DNA from: Vitellaria paradoxa
Lineage: Eukaryota > Streptophyta > Magnoliopsida > Ericales > Sapotaceae
DNA length: 64,000 nucleotides
Assembly (NCBI GenBank): GCA_019916065.1
Contig: CM034244.1
Coordinates: forward strand, 31,093,933-31,157,932
Direction: 5' to 3'
Part shown: one piece after another, positions 58,801 to 64,000 of the stretch
How the letters are laid out: each line of letters opens with the position of its first letter
How positions within the stretch are numbered: position 1 is the first letter of the stretch
Program-made: the position numbers and the translations under genes
The notes under the pieces: generated by a model
Told to the model about the DNA's origin: nothing
Databases searched by the model: none
Seen by the model: the letters and a program-made list of their open reading frames with translations, nothing else

Positions 58801-61800
58801 GTGTAGGGAATATTTCATCGTTCTTCTAGAGTAAGGATTAGTCCCCTTCATACTTCAAATGATATTTAGTTACTTTCAAACCAAAAAATAAATAAATAAA
58901 TGAATATACACTATCAAGTAGGACACATGCATAATATTGTTTTATGAACGTAGGAATAATTTAAAATTGTCAACAAAAATGCAAATATTCCATATAATTA
59001 GGGTTCCCTTTACAGACAATCTTGCTTGCTAATGGGTTATAAGTATTTTGAGGTTTCAATATGACTTCCTCAAACAAGATTCCTAATTAATACATTCAGA
59101 AAGGAACATAATTTGTAGACAAGGGGACAAGTAACGACATTCCCGCAGGGCTGGGGACCATTGGATGTATCACGTATTTACCAACAATGAATATCATGTG
59201 TTAATCAGGAAGAGATTTTATCCATGGGACATTAGAGGAATAACTTTACTTCGTAGCTATATCTATGTTGTGTCCCAACGGAGAAAACATATGGAAACAG
59301 CGTAACATATGTTTTATCAGGAGAATAAGGAATATAAAATTGTCAAACGATGAGATCAGTCCTCTGACAGGGTGTTACCTCCACTGCAAAGCGTGCCCAG
59401 ATCTTGTCATTCCGAGTTTCCATCAACCCCTTCAGGATGGTTAATCCCAATCCTCTAATTATATCAGCTATTTCCAAAAACCAACCACGTTCTTCGCAAA
59501 GTATCTGTCAAATAAACATAATATAAAAAAATTTTTTTTTTGATAAGTGAATTGTATTATATAAACATAATCTATGACTACAATAATAGCTATAGGGAGT
59601 AAGCATAACAATTGCAAGTTGAGCAAATTCAATAAAAAAGCCACAAATAGAGTTCCAAATTTGGAACAAAAACGACGCCATGCACTACCTCCACAAGCAT
59701 TTGACGAGGTGGATTGAGATCCTCAACTATGATAGGACAAACCATAGACTGCGACCCAACCTCATATGCCCATGTCCGTCCTCCCTCAAAGTTGTCTTTT
59801 AGCAATAGTCCAGCATCCTTACCAATAATCTGCAGTTTCACAAACGTAACATAATAAGGAATAACAGGAGCTTTCTTTAATTCAAGTATTTTCTTCAGTT
59901 TTAAGTTAGAGAATGGCATACCAACGAGTATAAGAAATTATTATTATTAGTTATTTTTTTTATTATTATTATTTTTTTTTTTGGGGCAAAGTTCTAAATA
60001 GTAAATTTGTTTCTTTTTTTTTTATCAGTTCGTATAATTATTTATTCAGTAATACATTACACCCCTACAACTACAAGGCTAAAACCTGGAGTTAAGTTCC
60101 ACATTTTAGAGAATTTACGCCACATTTTCCCATTTCCACAAGTCTAAGTCCCATTTCCAGCAATCCAACACGAAAGTTTGCCACAACATTGATAACTAAC
60201 TCTAGTCCACATTAATTCCAAGAAAAACTTAATCAATATAACGCAGTAAAGTTGGTGGTATAGCGCACCTTGGACTCCCCTGTCTGTTTTAGCTTGTCAG
60301 CATGTTCGGTGACACTTTGCAAGAAAAGCATGTGCTTGATAGTGCGTTCCAGCAGTGCATCAATGCTACACTGGTGACTCAAATCACAAAAAGTCATATC
60401 AATACATGAATGTAACAAAATTTCAGGAAGAACAAGATATGCAAAGGAAAAGGGTTCAAAAGAAGAGCACCTTTGCCCCATTAGGTACAATTTCCCTCAA
60501 TTCCTTCATACGATCTTGGATCATCTGACGGTCTTTTGGCCTAGGTCTAGGGTTCTCTCCAGGTTTAAGCCTTTTACGATGTGATTTGCTCACTTCATCA
60601 GGCATCTTAGAATAAACAGTTGAAGCACTATTGGTTTGCTTCACACTAAGGCCTTGTTCAACCCATGAACTGATTTGAGATCCATAAATGGAACTGGTTT
60701 GGGAGTAGTTTCCTGCATCTTCCTTGCTGCACTCAGATTTAAAGGAGCATGATCCTACCACCCCTAATTTTTCCAGAGATTTAGGATGTCGAAATAATTC
60801 TCCTTGCATCTTATCAAACACACCCCGGCCATGGGATGGAGAAGCATTAGGAAGAGACGAGCTACTAACTTGAGTCAATGTTGTCCTGCAAGAAACACTA
60901 TCATCCGAGCCCTGCTTGGCAGCAGCATGGGCTGCATTTACAATGGCGTCTAATAGATGGTCGGTACCAGTTCCAGACAAAACACAACTCACTGAGTTTC
61001 CTCTGCTAATGGAATATTCAGAATTTACATCTTCAAGATGCAATGATTTACAATTATCCTCACCCAATATTTTTGTGTTCCTGTCTGGACCATCATTAAG
61101 AAAATTATTCCAGCTTTCATTAAATAGTTTGCTCTTAAAATCGGGACCCAAAATATCAAACAGGTCATCTCCTGATGAAGATTTGACAAATTCATCCTTA
61201 TATTTAGCATTTTTAGAGCTTGGATTCTGATTCCCGTAGTCATACATTTCGTTACCGTGGCAAAAACCAGAAATATTCTGAATCAAGTTCTTACGCTCAT
61301 TCAGATGGGCCAATGGGATGTTAAAGGCTTGAAATAAATCATCTTCTGTTCTTTCTTTTCTATGAGCCACCTCCACTTGAGAACAATTGTCAGCGTTAGG
61401 ATGATGTCTGAGATCAGAGCTCCCTGAAAAAAAGTGATTGTTAGCTAAACGATCAGTCAAATCAGATGCAGACACCTCTATGCTAGAAGCATTTGGCCTG
61501 CTCCCAATAAGATTCGTCCATGAGACATCAAGATTGGCTGATGCATTTGTAGTTGGAGGAGTACAGTAATTTAAAATTGATCTCGGGTGACTAAGAACTC
61601 CATCAAGCAACTGACAACTAGAACTTGAGCTGCCTCTGTTTATTCTAGGCTGAGATGTTATAAAGCCACTGGATGTGCTTAAACTACTGCTAACATGCTC
61701 CTGTAGGACATCTGACAAGATATGCTCTTCCATTAATCTTAAATTGCTATAATTTATAGATGACAAACCACCACAAAATTGTTCACTGAATCCAAGCCTA

Positions 61801-63986
61801 GGATTGCATAAAGAAGCCTGCTGCTTCAGCCACAGCTCTGGATTCGAGGGGATAATTTCAGCTCCTGTTTCGCCATTTTCAAGTTGGCCGCTGAAAGGAA
61901 GACTTGGTTTCAGTGCTGGAATTATTTTGGGTTGACAAAAGCTATCGTGTGATTTAACCACATCTGGGGCCGGTTTTGGAGCTCGAATTGCTGACGAAGT
62001 ACCTTGTGCATTATCCTCTATCTGTCTAATTAGAGAACGAGAAGGCTGACAAATGAGCTCCGAAGCACAAGATGAGATGCTTTGTTCAGCAACACAAGAA
62101 ACAGAGTTTTTCCCCTTATAACTCCTAGATGGATCGGTGGAAATAGATTTTCCAAGACATACTGGTACCCCAAGCTTTGGAGCAGGTTCTTTTGATATGT
62201 AATTATCAGACAACAGAGCACCATGAACATGTCCCAGCTGGAGAATCAAACTCTTCACATCATTCACAAATGGCATATTCTCTGTAATCTGTGGAAGCAG
62301 AGATGGCCATTTTTTTAGAGAACTTGAAGCAATGATGAAAAATTAATGAACTTATTTATCATATTGACCAACTCGAGAATGCATTTTATCATATTCTCTG
62401 TTAGAAGTGAAGATCAGATATGGAATAATGGAAAACGATTAAAAATGGCAGACTTCTTAACTCCACACTACTACTGTTCATCAATTATTGCAAATCTATA
62501 TTTTTAAATGGGGAGTTTTAACTCCATTCACCCAACCCATATTTTTCCTTTCTTAAAAACTCAAGGGGAGGGAGGAGCAAGCTAATATTAAGACAAATTG
62601 CATACTTATTCCACTCTATTTCAGCATCATAATAAACAATGTCATCTAAGCACAAATTCAAAATTTTGGTAATCATGTATAGCTATGTAAGACAAGAAAC
62701 ACATGATTTGTTAAACCACATGTAACAGGCATAACATGAGTTCTTGAAAGTACTAATGTATTAGAATAATTGAACAAAAGGACTTCTATTGCCACCCCCC
62801 CCCCCAAAAAAAATATATATATATATATGTGAAGAAGAAATAAATGACTTACGGCCAAGGATGAACCAAGTTGAACAACACCATGAGTAAGCACAGGGAT
62901 TACTGCAACAGTCTGCAAACAAACATAACTTCAGTAAGGACCAGTAAAATAGAAAGCTTAACGGACAACTTGGCAGCTATATACCTTCATGCCAGATGAA
63001 AATTGTTGGGACAACTCGTTTTGAACCTGAAAGCAGCCATCAAAGCTGGTCATATTAAGTACAGATTCCAGGAGCAATCTTTTTAAAAATCCTCTAGCCT
63101 TTCACAAAAGATTAACACCACACAAGAAATTTCTACACAAAATGCATTTTTGCATTAGTCTCCATCATCATTCCGCTTACCACTTCAAAAGTGAAACAGC
63201 TATATTAACTTGGAACAACCAAAAATAAATTAATAATGAAATAAATAAAAGACACTAAATGATGAAGCAACTAAATCTAGTACATTTCAATAATCTAGGA
63301 AACACAAACTCACCATCAAATGTGTCATTTGCAAGTCAAGCTTTTTCAGTGTTGAATTTATTTTTTTAATTTCTATTGTTTGAATCAGCCTCTTTGCTTA
63401 TAAAGGGAAGGCTGCCTACACAGCTTGGGCATGTCACAGACTTGTTTTGGATGCAAAAGGGTCATTTGAAATACAATTAATTATCATTTGGATGGAATGT
63501 AATCATTATGTGAATTATCTTTTGACTTTTAAGCTATGACATACACAATTTTTAATTTTAGCAAGTGTTACATTGTATTACTTTTATTGTATTTGAATAA
63601 AGTATTAATATAAAGACATAAAAATATATATTTTGCCGAGTCCTCGCCCTGCTGTGTCTTGTAATTTTCAAAATCACTAAGTCTGCACATCTGTCTCGCT
63701 GCCCCTAGTCAATGTCCATGGCTCGTAAGTTCAGTTTTTCCCAAAAACATCCATTTTCAACTCTTGAACTTAAGTAGGTACCATTTGACAGCAAAATGGC
63801 ACAGGCAAGCATCGTCAAGGTATGTATGGCATCTTCGTTAAGCTGTGCATATCTTAGAGTAATATGATCTAGCACCTTGTAGGACTATTCATTCTGTGAT
63901 TTACCTCTGGTGGATGGGTTTCTCTACAATAGTTCTCTGAAAGAATCCACATATGGTCACCAGCAAAAGCAGCCCTCCCAACTAGT
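55823..63986 (-). CDS. LHW: LHW-type bHLH transcription factor (LONESOME HIGHWAY family), 5' end outside window
   Basis: Minus-strand exons are 63905-63986, 62985-63026, 62853-62912, 60471-62288, 60269-60370, 59689-59829, 59379-59504 and 55823-55978. All junctions are GT-AG and in phase, giving about 842 codons. The N-terminal bHLH-MYC_N part shows LVGRAAFAGDHMWIL and TVAVIPVLTHGVVQLGSSLA. The large exon holds a Ser-rich middle with SGTDHLLDAIVNAAHAAAKQ and SIYGSQISSWVEQG. The bHLH spans exons 4-5 (RKRLKPGENPRPRPKDRQMI, then CSIDALLERTIKHMLFLQ), and a C-terminal ACT-like region follows (EDLNPPRQMLVE, RDVTRMEIFLSLVHLLEE). The basic region lacks the usual His-Glu-Arg. In Arabidopsis LHW pairs with TMO5-type bHLH proteins to drive vascular cell divisions. 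Close paralogues exist, so orthology to LHW itself is likely but not proved. Confidence 0.93.
56285..56700. repeat. GATACG-rich inverted-repeat insertion in the last LHW intron
   Basis: Both ends are built of words such as 'gccgtatccatatccgat', 'gtatcggatac' and, on the right, 'gtatccgtatccatatccgt' and 'cccatatccatgcttctt'. An AT-rich centre lies at 56400-56580. It looks like a small transposon with repeat-rich ends, but no target duplication could be assigned. Confidence 0.5.
57368..58204. mobile_element. hAT-like non-autonomous element in the last LHW intron, 837 bp
   Basis: The ends CAAAGTTGTTAAAATCGAG and (inverted) CAATGTTGCTAAAATCCCG are flanked by 8-bp repeats GCGTATAC (57360-57367) and GTGTATAC (58205-58212), one mismatch. 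Subterminal words AAAATCG/CGATTTT recur many times at both ends, as expected for transposase-binding repeats. There is no transposase frame. Confidence 0.85.
58290..58481 (+). mobile_element. tRNA-derived SINE in the last LHW intron, 192 bp
   Basis: Near the 5' end are an A box TGGTCCGAGTGG (58302-58313) and a B box GGATTTGATTCC (58345-58356), spaced as in tRNA-derived SINEs. The element ends in an A-rich tail (ACAAAATAAATAAAT). It is flanked by a 14-bp direct repeat AATAAGGTAAATGG (58276-58289) and AATAAGGTGAATGG (58482-58495), with one mismatch. It is antisense to the host gene. Confidence 0.85.
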
Positions 63987-64000
63987 CTGGAAAACGAAAA

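Noticed and set aside
60916..61243. Frames inside the large LHW exon (both strands)
   Set aside because: They are shadows of the 606-codon in-phase exon.
62030..62276. Met at 62276 as the start of the bHLH protein
   Set aside because: The reading frame extends upstream to a splice acceptor at 62289-62290, and earlier exons with bHLH-MYC_N motifs lie to the right, so this Met is internal.

Overview
The window is AT-rich nuclear DNA of a flowering plant, most likely a eudicot. Evidence for this is two intron-containing plant genes (an ALMT-family anion channel and an LHW-type bHLH regulator) set among plant CACTA, hAT, copia, SINE and MITE-like elements and an endogenous plant pararetrovirus. 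The species cannot be named from the sequence. Only the two genes look intact. The rest is nested and duplicated repeat DNA.

Layout. 1-6300 is copy A1 of a segmental duplication; its partner A2 is at 34190-40190. 6678-8295 is a CACTA element with an exact 3-bp target duplication, full of a palindromic motif. 8300-14295 is gene-free and holds duplicated block B1, a MITE and an inverted-repeat element. 14296-22382 is an 8.1-kb decayed CACTA element with remnants of both En/Spm-type genes. 23139-31153 is bounded by degenerate inverted repeats and a perfect 9-bp direct repeat, and nearly all of its interior is a minus-strand, nearly genome-length pararetrovirus. A 489-bp CACTA element interrupts the last viral gene. 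32030-32750 is block B2, followed by a 1.4-kb hAT-like element and then A2.

The ALMT gene (40330-43945, minus, six exons, 471 aa) lies just beyond A2. 44100-55800 is repeat-rich and includes a small hAT-like element and a rearranged copia relic. The minus-strand LHW-type gene fills 55823-63986 and runs off the right edge, so its first exon or exons are missing. Its 3.4-kb last intron has been enlarged by a hAT-like element and a SINE, both with target duplications.

The two host genes show no direct functional link: one is a membrane anion channel and the other a vascular-development transcription factor. The window is most useful as a record of nested insertions. Seven elements have recognisable target duplications, and in several cases these let the order of events be read. 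All viral and transposon reading frames seen here are broken or partial, except a few short viral frames that remain open (movement-protein-like, first small ORF).
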